Assembly (NCBI RefSeq): GCF_000257905.1
Contig: NZ_AJJL01000011.1
Location: 1-48,095, forward strand
Direction of reading: 5' to 3'
Length of the DNA: 48,095 nt
DNA from: Streptococcus mitis SK579
GTDB lineage: Bacteria > Bacillota > Bacilli > Lactobacillales > Streptococcaceae
Under the pieces are notes generated by a model that was not told the DNA's origin, did no database searches, and saw only the letters and a list, made by a program, of their open reading frames with translations. Shown here in pieces: positions 1-9,172 of this stretch; positions within the stretch are counted from its first letter, which is position 1; the number at the start of each line of letters is the position of its first letter. The position numbers and the translations under genes were made by a program.

Positions 1-85
1 CAAACCACGTCAGCGTCGCCTTACCGCACTCAAGTACAGCTTGCGGCTAGCTTCCTAGTTTGCTTTTTGATTTTGATTGAGTATA
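1..85 (+). repeat. BOX element, truncated by window start (boxA-boxC form)
   Basis: The left edge carries the inner part of a boxA module (CGTCAGCGTCGCC core) followed by a boxC module ending in TTGAGTATA. This matches the BOX family of intergenic repeats of pneumococcus and relatives. No full boxB lies between the modules. The outer end of boxA is cut off by the window edge. It lies just downstream of pta. Confidence 0.85.
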
Positions 86-132
86 AAACGCATAATATCA
101 AGTTTTTCAACACCTGATATTATGCGTTTTTT
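85..132 (-). terminator. Hairpin terminator of the relQ-nadK-rluD-pta operon, probably bidirectional
   Basis: A perfect 16-bp stem pairs positions 85-100 with 115-130 around a 14-nt loop. It is flanked by T on the plus strand and by A (U on the minus transcript) at 85-88. It follows the pta stop codon and sits directly beside the BOX element. Confidence 0.85.
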
Positions 133-167
133 GATTATAAATACGGATTATTTAGTATAACTTCTCT

Positions 168-1142
168 TTATTGATGAACTGCTTGAGCTGCTGTGATGAG
201 GGTCAACTTGTAAACATCATCAGCATTACATCCACGAGAAAGATCGTTAACCGGCTTGTTCAAACCTTGCAAAACAGGTCCAACAGCCGCAAAACCACCA
301 AGACGTTCTGCCATCTTGTAACCAATATTTCCTGCCTCGATACCTGGGAAGATGAAGACATTTGCTTGACCAGCTACCGTACTTCCAGGAGCTTTCAGAG
401 CTGCAGTTTCTGGAACAAAGGCCGCATCAAATTGCAACTCACCATCGATTTCAAGGTCAGGGCGCAAGTCGTGAGCAATTTTAGTTGCTTCAACAACCTT
501 ATCAACGCTTTCTCCAAACCCTGAACCCTTAGTAGAATAGCTTAGCATAGAAATTTTAGGCTCGATGCCAAACATCTTAGCTGTGATGGCTGAGTTAATC
601 GCAATTTCAGCCAAGGCTTCTGCATCTGGATTAATATTGATAGCACAGTCTCCAAATAGGTAACGTTCCGTACCACGAACCATGAGGAAGGCACCTGAAG
701 TGCGAGTAACATTTGGACGTGTTTTAATGATTTGTAGTGCTGGACGTACGGTTGAAGCTGTTGAGTGAATAGCTCCAGATACCATTCCATCAACCAAGCC
801 CAAGTAAACCAACATAACACCAAAATAGTTGACATCTTCAATTAAAACCTTGCGTGCATCTTCTTCAGACATTTTGCCCTTGCGACGCTCTACTAAAGCA
901 GCAACCATTTCTTCAAATTTATCGTAGTGTTGAGGGTCGATGACTTCATAACCATCTTCGATACCTTCGATTTCAAGATAAATTTTAATTTTTTCAGGAT
1001 TTCCAAGCAAAACAGGAATCACTTCTGTTTCTTTTACCAAACGTTTAGTCGCTTGGAGAATACGAGGCTCTTCCCCTTCAGGGAGAACGATACGAGCATT
1101 TTTACCAACCAGGTTGGCTTTGAGACTTTCAAAAACTTCCAT
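168..1142 (-). CDS. pta: Phosphate acetyltransferase
   Basis: Phosphate acetyltransferase interconverts acetyl-CoA plus phosphate and acetyl phosphate plus CoA. With acetate kinase it forms the cytoplasmic overflow route to acetate and ATP. The 324-residue length fits the short, single-domain Pta of Gram-positive bacteria. The C-terminal half has conserved blocks such as GELQFDAAFVPE and GNIGYKMAERLGG. The start ATG is preceded by an AAAGGAG ribosome-binding site. It is the last gene of a minus-strand run relQ-nadK-rluD-pta, 43 nt after rluD. A -10-like TATAAT just upstream suggests it may also have its own promoter. Confidence 0.96.
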   Translation of the reverse strand: MEVFESLKANLVGKNARIVLPEGEEPRILQATKRLVKETEVIPVLLGNPEKIKIYLEIEGIEDGYEVIDPQHYDKFEEMVAALVERRKGKMSEEDARKVLIEDVNYFGVMLVYLGLVDGMVSGAIHSTASTVRPALQIIKTRPNVTRTSGAFLMVRGTERYLFGDCAININPDAEALAEIAINSAITAKMFGIEPKISMLSYSTKGSGFGESVDKVVEATKIAHDLRPDLEIDGELQFDAAFVPETAALKAPGSTVAGQANVFIFPGIEAGNIGYKMAERLGGFAAVGPVLQGLNKPVNDLSRGCNADDVYKLTLITAAQAVHQ

Positions 1143-1168
1143 GAGTTTTCTCCTTTAAGATAATAATT

Positions 1169-1196
1169 ATACTCTGAAACAGTTTTTATAGAGTAT
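1169..1196 (-). promoter_or_regulatory. Inverted repeat between rluD and pta with a -10-like element
   Basis: ATACTCT (1169-1175) and AGAGTAT (1190-1196) form 7-bp arms around a 14-nt spacer overlapping the rluD stop codon. On the minus strand a TATAAT sequence starts in the right half. It could be a weak intercistronic hairpin or an operator over a pta promoter; no good -35 is visible. Confidence 0.4.
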
Positions 1197-2082
1197 TAGT
1201 TGATAACTGGGTAATAAGGTTGCTGAAATCATCCGGCAAGGGACTTTCTAACTGCAAGTCTTGCTCTAAAAATGGATGATAAAAGGATAGGTAATGGCAA
1301 TGCAAGGCCTGACGTTGAATGCCGTCGTCCAGACTACCACCGTACAAATCATCTCCCAACAAAGGAAAACCGATATGAGAAAAATGGACTCGAATTTGGT
1401 GGGTTCGTCCAGTGTGCAAACGAATATCTACCAGGTGAATATTTCCATAAGAAGCTACAATCTTGTAGGATGTATGGGCATACTTTCCACCTTTAGCCAC
1501 CCGTCTGGTGATAATAGAGTCTTCATCACGCGCAATAGGAGCAATAATTTCCCCCTCTGGCTCCAAGTATCCATCACCTTTAACCAAAGCAAAGTAGCGT
1601 TTCTCGATAGACTTTTTCTGCAACTGCTTGTCTAATCGTGCATGGGCATAGCCGTGTTTTGCAAAGAGCATCAAGCCAGAAGTATCTCTATCAAGTCTGG
1701 TCACAATGTGAACCTGTTGATTTTCATAATTTTGCTTGACGTAGTAACCCTTGATAAAATTGGCAATGGTATTGGAGTGATTAACACTAGGAATAGAGGC
1801 CACTCCATAGGGTTTGTTCAAGACTAGAAAATGGTCATCCTCATAGAGAATATCCAGTGGACGCTCGATAGCTTCTAGAGTTTCAAAGCCTTCCTCAGCG
1901 GGAATATCAATGACAACGCGGTCTCCAATATCCAATAGATACGTCGCATTTTGTGGTTGGTCATTGACCAGAATAGCTCCGCCTCGAAACTTAATCTTAG
2001 CCAGCAGCCCCTTAGAAACCTCGTGTTTTTTCAAGAAGGTCTTAACCTTGACATGTTCATCTGCGATAAATTCAAACCTCAT
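1186..2082 (-). CDS. RluA/RluD-family pseudouridine synthase
   Basis: This enzyme isomerises uridine to pseudouridine in structured RNA, most likely 23S rRNA. Residues 1 to about 65 look like the S4-type RNA-binding region. The catalytic motif RLDRDTSG is at residues 129-136, with the nucleophilic Asp at 131. The downstream motif [11 protein letters not shown] is typical of the RluA/C/D group. Length (298 aa) is normal. The start overlaps the nadK stop by 4 nt, so the two are translationally coupled. This streptococcal paralogue is often named RluD or RluB-like, but the exact target base cannot be read from sequence. Confidence 0.93.
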   Translation of the reverse strand: MRFEFIADEHVKVKTFLKKHEVSKGLLAKIKFRGGAILVNDQPQNATYLLDIGDRVVIDIPAEEGFETLEAIERPLDILYEDDHFLVLNKPYGVASIPSVNHSNTIANFIKGYYVKQNYENQQVHIVTRLDRDTSGLMLFAKHGYAHARLDKQLQKKSIEKRYFALVKGDGYLEPEGEIIAPIARDEDSIITRRVAKGGKYAHTSYKIVASYGNIHLVDIRLHTGRTHQIRVHFSHIGFPLLGDDLYGGSLDDGIQRQALHCHYLSFYHPFLEQDLQLESPLPDDFSNLITQLSTNTL

Positions 2083-2897
2083 TCATCCACCTCGCCAATA
2101 AAAGCATCCTTAACACGATTCCAGAAACTGGTGTGGCTAGGTGATGCGACAAAGTGAATCTTATGATGGTCGATTTGATACTCAATACGCTCAATATTGC
2201 GGAAGGAATAAACGCTATTGTCAACCGAAATAGTATGATAATCGTTTCTCGTTGGAATAAGTTCAATTTTATCCTTCTTAGGAACAATAATGGAAGAGCC
2301 CAGCGTTCGATAGACACGATTATTAAGACTGGCAATTTCCGTTAATTGCAAAGCTTCAATGGTAGAGTGTAAAACAGCTCCGCCAAGTGACTTGTTATAG
2401 GCTGTACTACCAGTCGGTGTCGAAACTGTTAGTCCATCTCCACGAAAACGTTCAAAGTGGACACCGTTAATCACAACATCCGCCACCATGGTTCGATCAG
2501 ATCTGCGGATGCTGGCTTCATTTAGTGCTCTAAAAATCTTCACTTCACCATTTTCAAGAAAGATCTTCACATTTAGAACAGGGTAAGAGACTCTTGCTCC
2601 AGTATCTAGCTGCAAATTAGTCACTAGCTTGTCCAACTCAAAATCACGATAGTCAGTATAGAAGCCCAAATGTCCCGTATGAACACCGATAAAGCGTACC
2701 TTGTCAAGCTGATTTTCGTACTTATGAAAGGCCGACAAGAGCATGCCATCCCCACCAATGGAAATAACGATATCTGGATTGGTATCATTGAGTATAAACT
2801 GATTTCTCTTCAAACGATCTCGCAATTCATACAAAACCCTTTGACTCTGTGGTTTTCTATTAGCTATCAGGTCAATTCGTTTACCTGTATTCTTCAT
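2079..2897 (-). CDS. nadK: NAD kinase
   Basis: NAD kinase phosphorylates NAD to NADP in the cytosol. The GGDGMLL nucleotide-binding motif lies near residue 50, and the conserved [14 protein letters not shown] block is in the second half. Length is about 272 aa. I use the ATG at 2897; a GTG four codons upstream (2909) has an AGGA closer by and cannot be excluded. The gene overlaps the end of relQ by 17 nt and the start of the pseudouridine synthase by 4 nt, so all three are coupled. Confidence 0.95.
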   Translation of the reverse strand: MKNTGKRIDLIANRKPQSQRVLYELRDRLKRNQFILNDTNPDIVISIGGDGMLLSAFHKYENQLDKVRFIGVHTGHLGFYTDYRDFELDKLVTNLQLDTGARVSYPVLNVKIFLENGEVKIFRALNEASIRRSDRTMVADVVINGVHFERFRGDGLTVSTPTGSTAYNKSLGGAVLHSTIEALQLTEIASLNNRVYRTLGSSIIVPKKDKIELIPTRNDYHTISVDNSVYSFRNIERIEYQIDHHKIHFVASPSHTSFWNRVKDAFIGEVDE

Positions 2898-3552
2898 CTG
2901 TATCGTCACTGTTTCCTACACCATCATTTAATTTTCTGCTCAAAGGATCAAAAAGTGCCTGAGCTTCTTGAATATCATCACGAATTTTACCCATTTCTTC
3001 ATCTAGCTGATGGGCAATCTTGGCCGTAATTTCCAGTCGCTTCTTAATCTCCTCTGGGAAATCTCCTTGGTACTTGTAGTTGAGAGAATGTTCTATTGTT
3101 GCCCAGAAATTCATGGCCAAGGTACGTATTTGAATTTCCGCCAAAATGGTCTTGGCTCCATTGATGGTATCAACCATATATTCTACTACCACATGATAGG
3201 AACGGTAGCCTGAAGCCTTTCGATGAGTAATGTAATCTCTTTCCTGTATGATCCGCATATCCTGACGCTTGCGCAAAATAGCCACAACTTCTTGGACATC
3301 ATCTACAAACTGGACCATCACACGCAAACCAGCAATATCCTGTAAATCGTGTTCCAAGGTCGCATAAGTAATGCCTCGACGGGCCATTTTTTCTTTTATA
3401 CTCTCAATTGGCTTGACTCGACCAGTCACAAACTCAATCGGAGAATGCTTATTTTGTTTACGATATTGCTTACGAATACCACGTAGTTTAATTTTTAACT
3501 CACCAACAGCTTGAATGTAAGGATCTAGAAATTCTTCCCATTCTAAAGTCAT
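2881..3552 (-). CDS. relQ: Small alarmone synthetase (GTP pyrophosphokinase) RelQ
   Basis: A 223-residue single-domain (p)ppGpp synthetase of the small alarmone synthetase class. It lacks the hydrolase, TGS and ACT domains of long Rel proteins. The synthetase motifs [11 protein letters not shown] and [18 protein letters not shown] are present. It transfers pyrophosphate from ATP to GDP or GTP. The start at 3552 is chosen because GGGAG lies 7 nt upstream; an upstream in-frame extension lacks such a site. It heads the relQ-nadK-rluD-pta run. The C-terminus is acidic (SDDTDEEYR) and its codons overlap nadK. Confidence 0.94.
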   Translation of the reverse strand: MTLEWEEFLDPYIQAVGELKIKLRGIRKQYRKQNKHSPIEFVTGRVKPIESIKEKMARRGITYATLEHDLQDIAGLRVMVQFVDDVQEVVAILRKRQDMRIIQERDYITHRKASGYRSYHVVVEYMVDTINGAKTILAEIQIRTLAMNFWATIEHSLNYKYQGDFPEEIKKRLEITAKIAHQLDEEMGKIRDDIQEAQALFDPLSRKLNDGVGNSDDTDEEYR

Positions 3553-3634
3553 ATATTCTCCCTTGTTCTCATACTTATCCTTCAAAAATATCTTTGATTT
3601 TTTCTCCAGATTTATATACAATAAATACAAAGCT

Positions 3635-3640
3635 ATTATA
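3635..3640 (-). promoter_or_regulatory. Extended -10 of the relQ operon promoter
   Basis: The minus strand reads TGTTATAAT here, an extended -10 element. No convincing -35 is found at 16-18 nt. It lies in the divergent relQ/CYTH spacer. Confidence 0.55.
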
Positions 3641-3680
3641 ACATAAATCCGCTTTCAACGATAAAGAAAAGGTAAGAAAA

Positions 3681-4250
3681 ATGAAACATTTAGAAATTGA
3701 ATTGAAAACACTCTTGAAAAAAGATGAATACAATCGTCTAAAAGACCAGTTCACTGGTGTCACTCCTATTCTTCAAAAAAATTACTACATAGACACGCCT
3801 GATTTTGAACTGCGAGAAAAGAAAGTTGCTATGCGCATTCGAACCTTTGAAGATTGGGCTGAATTGACACTCAAAGTCCCGCAAAGTGTTGGAAACATGG
3901 AATACAATCAAAAATTGCAGCTAAAAGATGCTGAAGATTATCTGAGTAAGGAAGAACTTCCTCAGGGGCTGGTTCTTGATGAATTGGCTAAACACGGTAT
4001 ACAAAACAAGAAATGGCATGTCCTTGGTTGTCTAACAACGCTTCGCTATGAAATGAAAACAGCTATTGGCCTCATGGCACTGGATGAGAGTCAGTACTTT
4101 GATATGACAGATTACGAATTAGAGCTTGAAGTGGACGATCATGAGCAAGGCAAACAGGATTTCCAACAATTTTTAGAGAAAAATCAGATTTCCTACCAAA
4201 AAGCTCCCTCAAAATTAGTTCGATTTGTCAAAAGCATGAAAAATAGCTGA
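3681..4250 (+). CDS. CYTH domain protein
   Basis: A 189-residue CYTH-family (CyaB/thiamine triphosphatase) protein. The signature ExExK is seen as EIELK at residues 5-9, followed by alternating basic and acidic strand motifs such as RIRTFEDWAELTLK and the C-terminal ELELEV. These line the triphosphate tunnel in the family, which hydrolyses inorganic or organic triphosphates with divalent metal. The ribosome-binding site AAAAGG precedes the ATG. It is divergent from relQ, a pairing that fits a nucleotide/polyphosphate metabolism neighbourhood. The substrate is not inferable from sequence. Confidence 0.9.
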   Translation: MKHLEIELKTLLKKDEYNRLKDQFTGVTPILQKNYYIDTPDFELREKKVAMRIRTFEDWAELTLKVPQSVGNMEYNQKLQLKDAEDYLSKEELPQGLVLDELAKHGIQNKKWHVLGCLTTLRYEMKTAIGLMALDESQYFDMTDYELELEVDDHEQGKQDFQQFLEKNQISYQKAPSKLVRFVKSMKNS

Positions 4251-4295
4251 AATAATCTCCATTTTTTGGTAAAATAGAAGAGATAAAAATACACG

Positions 4296-4335
4296 AATCC
4301 CAGTTCATATATGCAAAACATATATAACTAGGATT
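4296..4335 (+). promoter_or_regulatory. Long imperfect hairpin in the prs leader
   Basis: The arms 4296-4313 and 4319-4335 pair over about 16 bp with one mismatch and one bulge, closing on a 5-nt CAAAA loop. No U tract follows, so it is not an intrinsic terminator. It lies between a candidate -10 (TAAAAT near 4270) and the prs ribosome-binding site (AGAGGACGG), so it should be part of the 5' leader RNA. Confidence 0.6.
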
Positions 4336-4362
4336 TATGAAGTTTACAGAGGACGGTCTATA

Positions 4363-5322
4363 ATGTCAGATAGAAAAAATATGAAACTTTTCGCACTCAA
4401 CTCTAACCAAGAGATTGCACAAAAAATTGCTCAAGCTGTTGGTGTCCCACTTGGAAAACTGTCATCACGTCAATTTTCAGACGGAGAAATCCAAGTAAAT
4501 ATCGAAGAAAGTGTCCGTGGTTATGATGTTTACATCATCCAATCAACAAGTTTCCCTGTTAACAACCACCTAATGGAATTACTAATCATGGTCGATGCTT
4601 GTGTTCGCGCAAGTGCCCACAGTATAAACGTTGTCCTTCCATATTTTGGCTATGCACGTCAAGACCGCATTGCTTCACCACGTGAGCCACTTACAGCTAA
4701 ACTAGTTGCCAATATGCTGGTTAAAGCTGGTGTTGATCGTATCCTTACTCTTGATTTGCATGCTGTTCAGGTTCAAGGCTTCTTTGATATCCCTGTCGAT
4801 AATCTCTTCACAGTTCCCCTATTTGCAAAACATTACTGCGATAAGGGACTACTTGGGTCAGATGTTGTTGTCGTCAGCCCTAAAAATTCAGGTGTCAAAC
4901 GCGCTCGTAGCTTGGCTGAGTATCTTGATGCTCCTATCGCCATTATCGATTATCCTCAAGACGATGCAACTCGCAACGAAGGTTATATCATTGGTGATGT
5001 TGAAGGTAAAAAAGCCATCTTGATTGATGATATTTTAAATACTGGACGTACCTTCTCTGAAGCTGCTAAAATCGTTGAACGTGAAGGGGCTACAGAAATT
5101 TATGCTGTTTCTAGCCACGGTCTCTTCGTCGAAGGAGCTGCTGAACTTCTTGACAATACTAGTATTAAAGAAATTCTTGTGACTGATTCAGTAGCAACAA
5201 AAGAAAAAACTCCTAAAAACGTATGCTACATCACTGCTAGTGAGTTAATTGGTGACGCTATCGTACGTATCCACGAAAGAAAACCAGTCAGCCCACTCTT
5301 TGCTTACAACAAAAAGAAATAA
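4363..5322 (+). CDS. prs: Ribose-phosphate pyrophosphokinase (PRPP synthetase)
   Basis: PRPP synthetase makes phosphoribosyl pyrophosphate from ribose 5-phosphate and ATP for purine, pyrimidine, His, Trp and NAD synthesis. Length 319 aa matches class I enzymes. The flexible-loop/ATP region has YFGYARQDR, and the PRPP-binding loop is DDILNTGRT. The ATG follows an AGAGGACGG ribosome-binding site. It is 9 nt upstream of the cysteine desulfurase and starts a four-gene run. Streptococci often carry two prs paralogues; which this one is cannot be told here. Confidence 0.96.
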   Translation: MSDRKNMKLFALNSNQEIAQKIAQAVGVPLGKLSSRQFSDGEIQVNIEESVRGYDVYIIQSTSFPVNNHLMELLIMVDACVRASAHSINVVLPYFGYARQDRIASPREPLTAKLVANMLVKAGVDRILTLDLHAVQVQGFFDIPVDNLFTVPLFAKHYCDKGLLGSDVVVVSPKNSGVKRARSLAEYLDAPIAIIDYPQDDATRNEGYIIGDVEGKKAILIDDILNTGRTFSEAAKIVEREGATEIYAVSSHGLFVEGAAELLDNTSIKEILVTDSVATKEKTPKNVCYITASELIGDAIVRIHERKPVSPLFAYNKKK

Positions 5323-5331
5323 GGTGATTCT

Positions 5332-6447
5332 TTGATTTATTTGGACAATGCTGCAACGACTCCTATGTCAGCAGTTGCTATTTCAGCTATGACCAAGGTT
5401 ATGCAAGAAACCTATGGAAATCCATCTAGTATCCATGGACATGGTCGTCAAGCTGGCAAACTTTTGCGAGAAGCACGTCAGGAACTCGCCCAGTTATTGG
5501 GAACAAAACCTCAACATATCTTTTTCACTTCCGGTGGAACCGAAGGCAACAATACTGCTATCATCGGCTACTGCCTTCGTCATCAAGAACAAGGAAAACA
5601 TATCATCACAACTGCCATCGAGCACCATGCTGTCCTTGAAACCATTGATTACTTGGTACAACACTTCGGTTTTGAAGTAACCATTATCCAGCCAAAAAAT
5701 CAGGAAATCACCGCCCAGCAAATTCAAGAGTCCTTACGTGACGATACGATTTTGGTTTCTACCATGTTTGCCAATAATGAGACTGGAAACCTACTTCCCA
5801 TTGCTGAAATTGGCCAAATACTCAAGCAACATCCCGCTGCCTATCATGTTGATGCAGTTCAGGCTATCGGTAAAATCCCTATTCACCCAGAAGAATTGGG
5901 CATTGATTTTCTCACTGCTTCTGCCCACAAGTTCCATGGTCCTAAGGGAATCGGCTTTCTCTACGCATCTAGCATGGACTTTGATTCCTATCTCCATGGC
6001 GGAGACCAAGAACAGAAAAAACGTGCAGGGACTGAAAATCTAGCTGCCATCGTGGGTATGGTTGCAGCCCTAAAAGAAGACCTAGAAAAGCAAGAAGAAC
6101 ATTTTCAACATGTACAAAATCTAGAAACTGCCTTTCTTGCGGAGCTTGAGGGAGTTCAGTATTACCTGAATAGAGGACAACACCATCTTCCTTATGTGCT
6201 CAATATTGGATTTCCTGGTCAGAAAAACGACCTATTACTCCTTCGGCTAGATTTGGCTGGAATTTCAATCTCTACTGGCTCAGCCTGTACTGCTGGCATT
6301 GTCCAATCCAGCCATGTTCTCGAAGCCATGTACGGGGCAAATTCAGAACGTTTGAAAGAATCCGTTCGCATCAGTTTGTCTCCACAAAACACTGTTGAAG
6401 ACCTACAAACCCTCGCAAAAACCTTAAAAGAAATTATCGGAGGTTAG
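5332..6447 (+). CDS. Cysteine desulfurase (NifS/IscS-like)
   Basis: A PLP-dependent enzyme that releases sulfur from cysteine as a persulfide for tRNA thiolation or Fe-S assembly. The PLP-binding Lys is K200 in SAHKFHGPKG, the GGTEGNN cofactor-phosphate motif is near residue 70, and the catalytic loop Cys is C319 in STGSACTAG. The start is TTG at 5332, preceded by AAGGTG. Length 371 aa is typical of the single-domain group. Tight linkage with prs and two small conserved genes is seen in related streptococci. The sulfur acceptor (ThiI, MnmA or other) is not shown by the context. Confidence 0.94.
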   Translation: MIYLDNAATTPMSAVAISAMTKVMQETYGNPSSIHGHGRQAGKLLREARQELAQLLGTKPQHIFFTSGGTEGNNTAIIGYCLRHQEQGKHIITTAIEHHAVLETIDYLVQHFGFEVTIIQPKNQEITAQQIQESLRDDTILVSTMFANNETGNLLPIAEIGQILKQHPAAYHVDAVQAIGKIPIHPEELGIDFLTASAHKFHGPKGIGFLYASSMDFDSYLHGGDQEQKKRAGTENLAAIVGMVAALKEDLEKQEEHFQHVQNLETAFLAELEGVQYYLNRGQHHLPYVLNIGFPGQKNDLLLLRLDLAGISISTGSACTAGIVQSSHVLEAMYGANSERLKESVRISLSPQNTVEDLQTLAKTLKEIIGG

Positions 6448-6451
6448 CCAT

Positions 6452-6799
6452 ATGGCATTTGAAAAAACCATTCAGTTAAAAAATTGTCGTTACGACTACA
6501 CTCTTAGCCCTTCTGTTAAGAAATTCACCCTCAAGGACAACACTTTTTTTGAAACAAAGGTTGGTAACTATGAACTAACTCGCCTGCTTGAAAAGGTGCC
6601 AAACAGCGGTGAAGGCTTCCAACTAAAAATCATTATTAATAAGGAACTAACAGGAGCTAAAATCAATATCACTGACAAGTTTGGTCTTCGTCTAGTTGAT
6701 ATTTTCAAATCAGAAGACCACCACATTCATCAGGAAAAATTCTACTTCCTCATGGATAGTTTAGTAGAACGTGGTGTCTTTACAAAATCTGAAAGATAG
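6452..6799 (+). CDS. Conserved DUF1831 protein
   Basis: A 115-residue soluble protein that I assign to the DUF1831 family of lactic acid bacteria; no catalytic motif is visible. It begins 4 nt after the cysteine desulfurase stop, so it is co-translated and may assist sulfur transfer. That role is inferred from position only. The sequence mixes basic and hydrophobic strands and has no signal peptide or membrane segment. Confidence 0.8.
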   Translation: MAFEKTIQLKNCRYDYTLSPSVKKFTLKDNTFFETKVGNYELTRLLEKVPNSGEGFQLKIIINKELTGAKINITDKFGLRLVDIFKSEDHHIHQEKFYFLMDSLVERGVFTKSER

Positions 6800-6806
6800 G
6801 TCTCAT

Positions 6807-7022
6807 ATGTTTGAACTAACCTATAAAGACAGTTATCATGTAGAGCGGACTCTCAAGTACGAAGATTATGAGGCACTCATGCTGGCTTTGTCAGGCTGTG
6901 TGACTCTACCAGATACACTTTATGTGACTTCTTTGACCTTTAAGGGCCAAGAAGTTTATCAAGGCCTGGTCGGAGACCTCTACCGTTTTCTATCACATGC
7001 AGATTTTTTACATCAAAACTAA
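6807..7022 (+). CDS. Small conserved protein, DUF4649-like
   Basis: A 71-residue protein starting MFELTYKDSYHVERTLKY. It resembles the DUF4649 family of streptococci. The ATG at 6807 is preferred over an upstream in-frame start because an AGATAGGT ribosome-binding site precedes it and the upstream stretch overlaps the DUF1831 coding end. It is the last gene of the prs run, and its stop codon lies inside the terminator hairpin. No function is known. Confidence 0.75.
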   Translation: MFELTYKDSYHVERTLKYEDYEALMLALSGCVTLPDTLYVTSLTFKGQEVYQGLVGDLYRFLSHADFLHQN

Positions 7023-7040
7023 GATTTTTCTTAGTTTTTT
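7015..7040 (+). terminator. Terminator of the prs operon, overlapping the last stop codon
   Basis: AAAACTAAGA (7015-7024) pairs with TCTTAGTTTT (7029-7038) around a TTTT loop and runs into a U tract. The TAA stop of the DUF4649-like gene (7020-7022) is part of the 5' arm. Confidence 0.8.
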
Positions 7041-7047
7041 CTTATTT

Positions 7048-7065
7048 TTGTTGATTTTTTCACAA
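7048..7065 (+). promoter_or_regulatory. Probable Rex operator in front of rex
   Basis: The 18-mer matches the known Rex consensus (TTGTGAAATATTTCACAA) at about 14 of 18 positions, with a complete TTTCACAA half-site. It lies just upstream of a TATAAAAT-like -10, so Rex probably represses its own gene when NADH is low. Confidence 0.6.
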
Positions 7066-7104
7066 TGTTTCTATAAAATAGAAGAATAGAAAGGTTGTGA
7101 TTTT

Positions 7105-7746
7105 GTGAAAGATAAACAGTCTGCTATTCCAAAAGCTACAGCGAAAAGACTCTCTCTCTACTATCGAATTTTTAAGAGATTTCATGCAGAAAAGATTGAA
7201 CGTGCCAACTCTAAACAAATTGCAGAGGCCATTGGGATTGATTCAGCGACCGTACGTCGTGATTTTTCCTATTTTGGTGAACTAGGTCGTCGTGGTTTTG
7301 GCTACGATGTCAAGAAACTGATGACGTTTTTTGCCGATTTGCTAAATGATAACTCCATTACCAATGTTATGTTGGTTGGAATTGGGAATATGGGCCATGC
7401 CCTTCTCCACTACCGTTTTCATGAGCGTAACAAGATGAAAATCATCATGGCATTTGACCTAGATGACCATCCTGAAGTCGGTAGCCAAACTCCTGATGGG
7501 ATTCCCATTTACGGGATTTCTCAAATCAAGGATAAAATTCAGGATGCTGATGTGAAGACTGCTATCCTGACCGTTCCAAGCGTCAAGTCACAAGAGGTTG
7601 CTAATCTCTTGGTAGATGCTGGCGTGAAAGGAATTCTCAGTTTTTCACCAGTCCATCTGCATTTACCAAAAGACGTGGTCGTTCAGTATGTCGATTTGAC
7701 AAGTGAACTCCAAACCCTCCTCTATTTCATGCGAAAAGAGGATTAG
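7105..7746 (+). CDS. rex: Redox-sensing transcriptional repressor Rex
   Basis: Rex binds DNA when the NADH/NAD ratio is low and controls fermentative genes. The N-terminal winged helix (about residues 1-80) contains [21 protein letters not shown], the conserved recognition region. A Rossmann domain follows with the NAD motif GIGNMGHAL near residue 90. Length 213 aa is normal. The start is GTG at 7105, preceded by AAAGG. It is followed 17 nt later by a class I glutamine amidotransferase. A Rex-box-like site lies in its own promoter. Confidence 0.95.
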   Translation: MKDKQSAIPKATAKRLSLYYRIFKRFHAEKIERANSKQIAEAIGIDSATVRRDFSYFGELGRRGFGYDVKKLMTFFADLLNDNSITNVMLVGIGNMGHALLHYRFHERNKMKIIMAFDLDDHPEVGSQTPDGIPIYGISQIKDKIQDADVKTAILTVPSVKSQEVANLLVDAGVKGILSFSPVHLHLPKDVVVQYVDLTSELQTLLYFMRKED

Positions 7747-7763
7747 AAAGCGAAAATCATTTT

Positions 7764-8453
7764 ATGAAAAAACCAGTTATTGGGATTACAGGAAACGAAA
7801 AAACTCATCCAGATGATGACATCATGATGAGCTACGCAGCAAAAGGCTTTGTGGAAGGCGTTAAAGACGCTGGAGGAATTCCCATCATCCTACCGATTGG
7901 TGATCAAGAAATGGCTAGCCACTATATCAGTTTGATTGACAAGCTCATCTTGACAGGTGGGCAAAATGTTGATCCAAAATTCTATGGTGAACCAAAAACC
8001 ATTGATAGCGATGACTACCATCTTCAAAGAGACATCTTCGAACTGGCTCTCATCAAGGAAGCTATTAACCAGAAAAAGCCTATTTTCTCCGTCTGTCGTG
8101 GGACTCAACTCTTTAACGTTGCCATGGGTGGAACTCTGTATCAAGATATCGAAGACCACTGGCAGGATTGTTCTGCCGAGTACACAACCCAGCGCTTGGT
8201 AACCGAACCAGATACTGTTCTTCGAGAAATCTATGGAGAAATCTCCCATATCAACTCCTTCCACCACCAGAGTATCAAGGATTTAGCTCCCAACTTAAAG
8301 ATTGCGGCTCGTGATCCTAAGGATGGTATCATTGAAGCTGTCATAAGTACGGATGATGTTGCCTTTCTCGGTGTCCAGTGGCATCCAGAATTTCTATTTG
8401 AAAATCGTCCCAAAGATAAAAACCTCTTTGACTATATCGTTAATGAACTTTAG
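7764..8453 (+). CDS. Class I glutamine amidotransferase, gamma-glutamyl-GABA hydrolase (PuuD)-like
   Basis: A 229-residue peptidase C26 family enzyme. The nucleophile Cys111 is in [15 protein letters not shown] and the catalytic His207 and Glu209 are in VQWHPE. Family members hydrolyse gamma-glutamyl amide bonds. No polyamine pathway genes lie nearby, so the substrate is uncertain. It follows rex by 17 nt and is likely co-transcribed. Its stop overlaps the convergent radC stop by 4 nt and no hairpin terminator is visible between them. Confidence 0.85.
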   Translation: MKKPVIGITGNEKTHPDDDIMMSYAAKGFVEGVKDAGGIPIILPIGDQEMASHYISLIDKLILTGGQNVDPKFYGEPKTIDSDDYHLQRDIFELALIKEAINQKKPIFSVCRGTQLFNVAMGGTLYQDIEDHWQDCSAEYTTQRLVTEPDTVLREIYGEISHINSFHHQSIKDLAPNLKIAARDPKDGIIEAVISTDDVAFLGVQWHPEFLFENRPKDKNLFDYIVNEL

Positions 8454-9130
8454 ATTAAATCTGTCTTTTCACGATAACTAAAGTAACTAGAATGAGAAAC
8501 AATCAAATGGTCCAAGAGAACAATTCCCATTAGGTCGCAGGCTTCCTTGACAAGTTTAGTGACATGATCATCATTTCGGCTAGGGGCTACCGCTCCTGAA
8601 GGATGATTGTGGACCAAGATGAGAGAAGTCGCCATATGCTTGATTGCATAGTGAAGAATCTCTCTTGGTTCAGCAATACTACGAGTAGCTGAGCCGATAA
8701 AAATGGTCTGTTGATGGATGATTTGATTTTGAGTATTGAGATAGAGCGCCACCAGGTGCTCTTGTTTTTTGTCCCCCAATTCTTGTTGCATCTTCTTGGC
8801 CAACTTTTGGCTACTGAGAATACTTTCCATCTCAAGAGTCTCATGTTTGTGAATACGATTCCCCAGCTCAATCATAGCTTGTAGTTCTATAGCCTTAACA
8901 CGACCGATACCAGACAGACTCTGCAATTCCTGCAGGGTCATTTTTTTCAAATCTGTTAGGCTTGAAAGATTATTCAAGACTTTCTGGGCAATTTCAAAAA
9001 CACTGGCCTGACGTGTTCCTGTTCTGAGTAAAATAGCTAGCAACTCTTGGTTACTGAGCGCTTCCACTCCTTCTTGGGCAAGTCTTTCTCTTGGTAATAA
9101 TGAATCTTCTTGGAATGAAATACTGTACAT
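8450..9130 (-). CDS. radC: RadC family protein (late competence gene)
   Basis: A 226-residue protein. The N-terminal third has helix-hairpin-helix motifs ([18 protein letters not shown]). The C-terminal JAMM-like MPN domain has the metal-binding pattern HNHPSG followed by a downstream Asp. Despite its name, a role in recombination repair is not established. ATG 9130 is chosen over the upstream frame because GAGGAGG lies just before it. A com-box-like CACGAATA lies about 20 nt upstream, which fits its known induction during competence in pneumococcus. Confidence 0.92.
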   Translation of the reverse strand: MYSISFQEDSLLPRERLAQEGVEALSNQELLAILLRTGTRQASVFEIAQKVLNNLSSLTDLKKMTLQELQSLSGIGRVKAIELQAMIELGNRIHKHETLEMESILSSQKLAKKMQQELGDKKQEHLVALYLNTQNQIIHQQTIFIGSATRSIAEPREILHYAIKHMATSLILVHNHPSGAVAPSRNDDHVTKLVKEACDLMGIVLLDHLIVSHSSYFSYREKTDLI

Positions 9131-9150
9131 AAAAATCCTCCTCACTTTAT

Positions 9151-9158
9151 TATTCGTG
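9151..9158 (-). promoter_or_regulatory. Com-box (sigma-X) promoter of radC
   Basis: The minus strand reads CACGAATA, one mismatch from the pneumococcal com-box TACGAATA. It lies between the pcrA stop and the radC ribosome-binding site, leaving a very short leader. Confidence 0.7.
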
Positions 9159-9172
9159 AGAAGGATGAAAAA

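Noticed and set aside
171..524. ORF of 117 codons on plus strand inside pta
   Set aside because: It is antisense to a complete, well-conserved pta and has no ribosome-binding site or recognisable protein features.
1169..1190. Possible catabolite-responsive (cre) site upstream of pta
   Set aside because: The central CG and the 3' C of the cre consensus are missing, so the match is too weak to list as a CcpA site.
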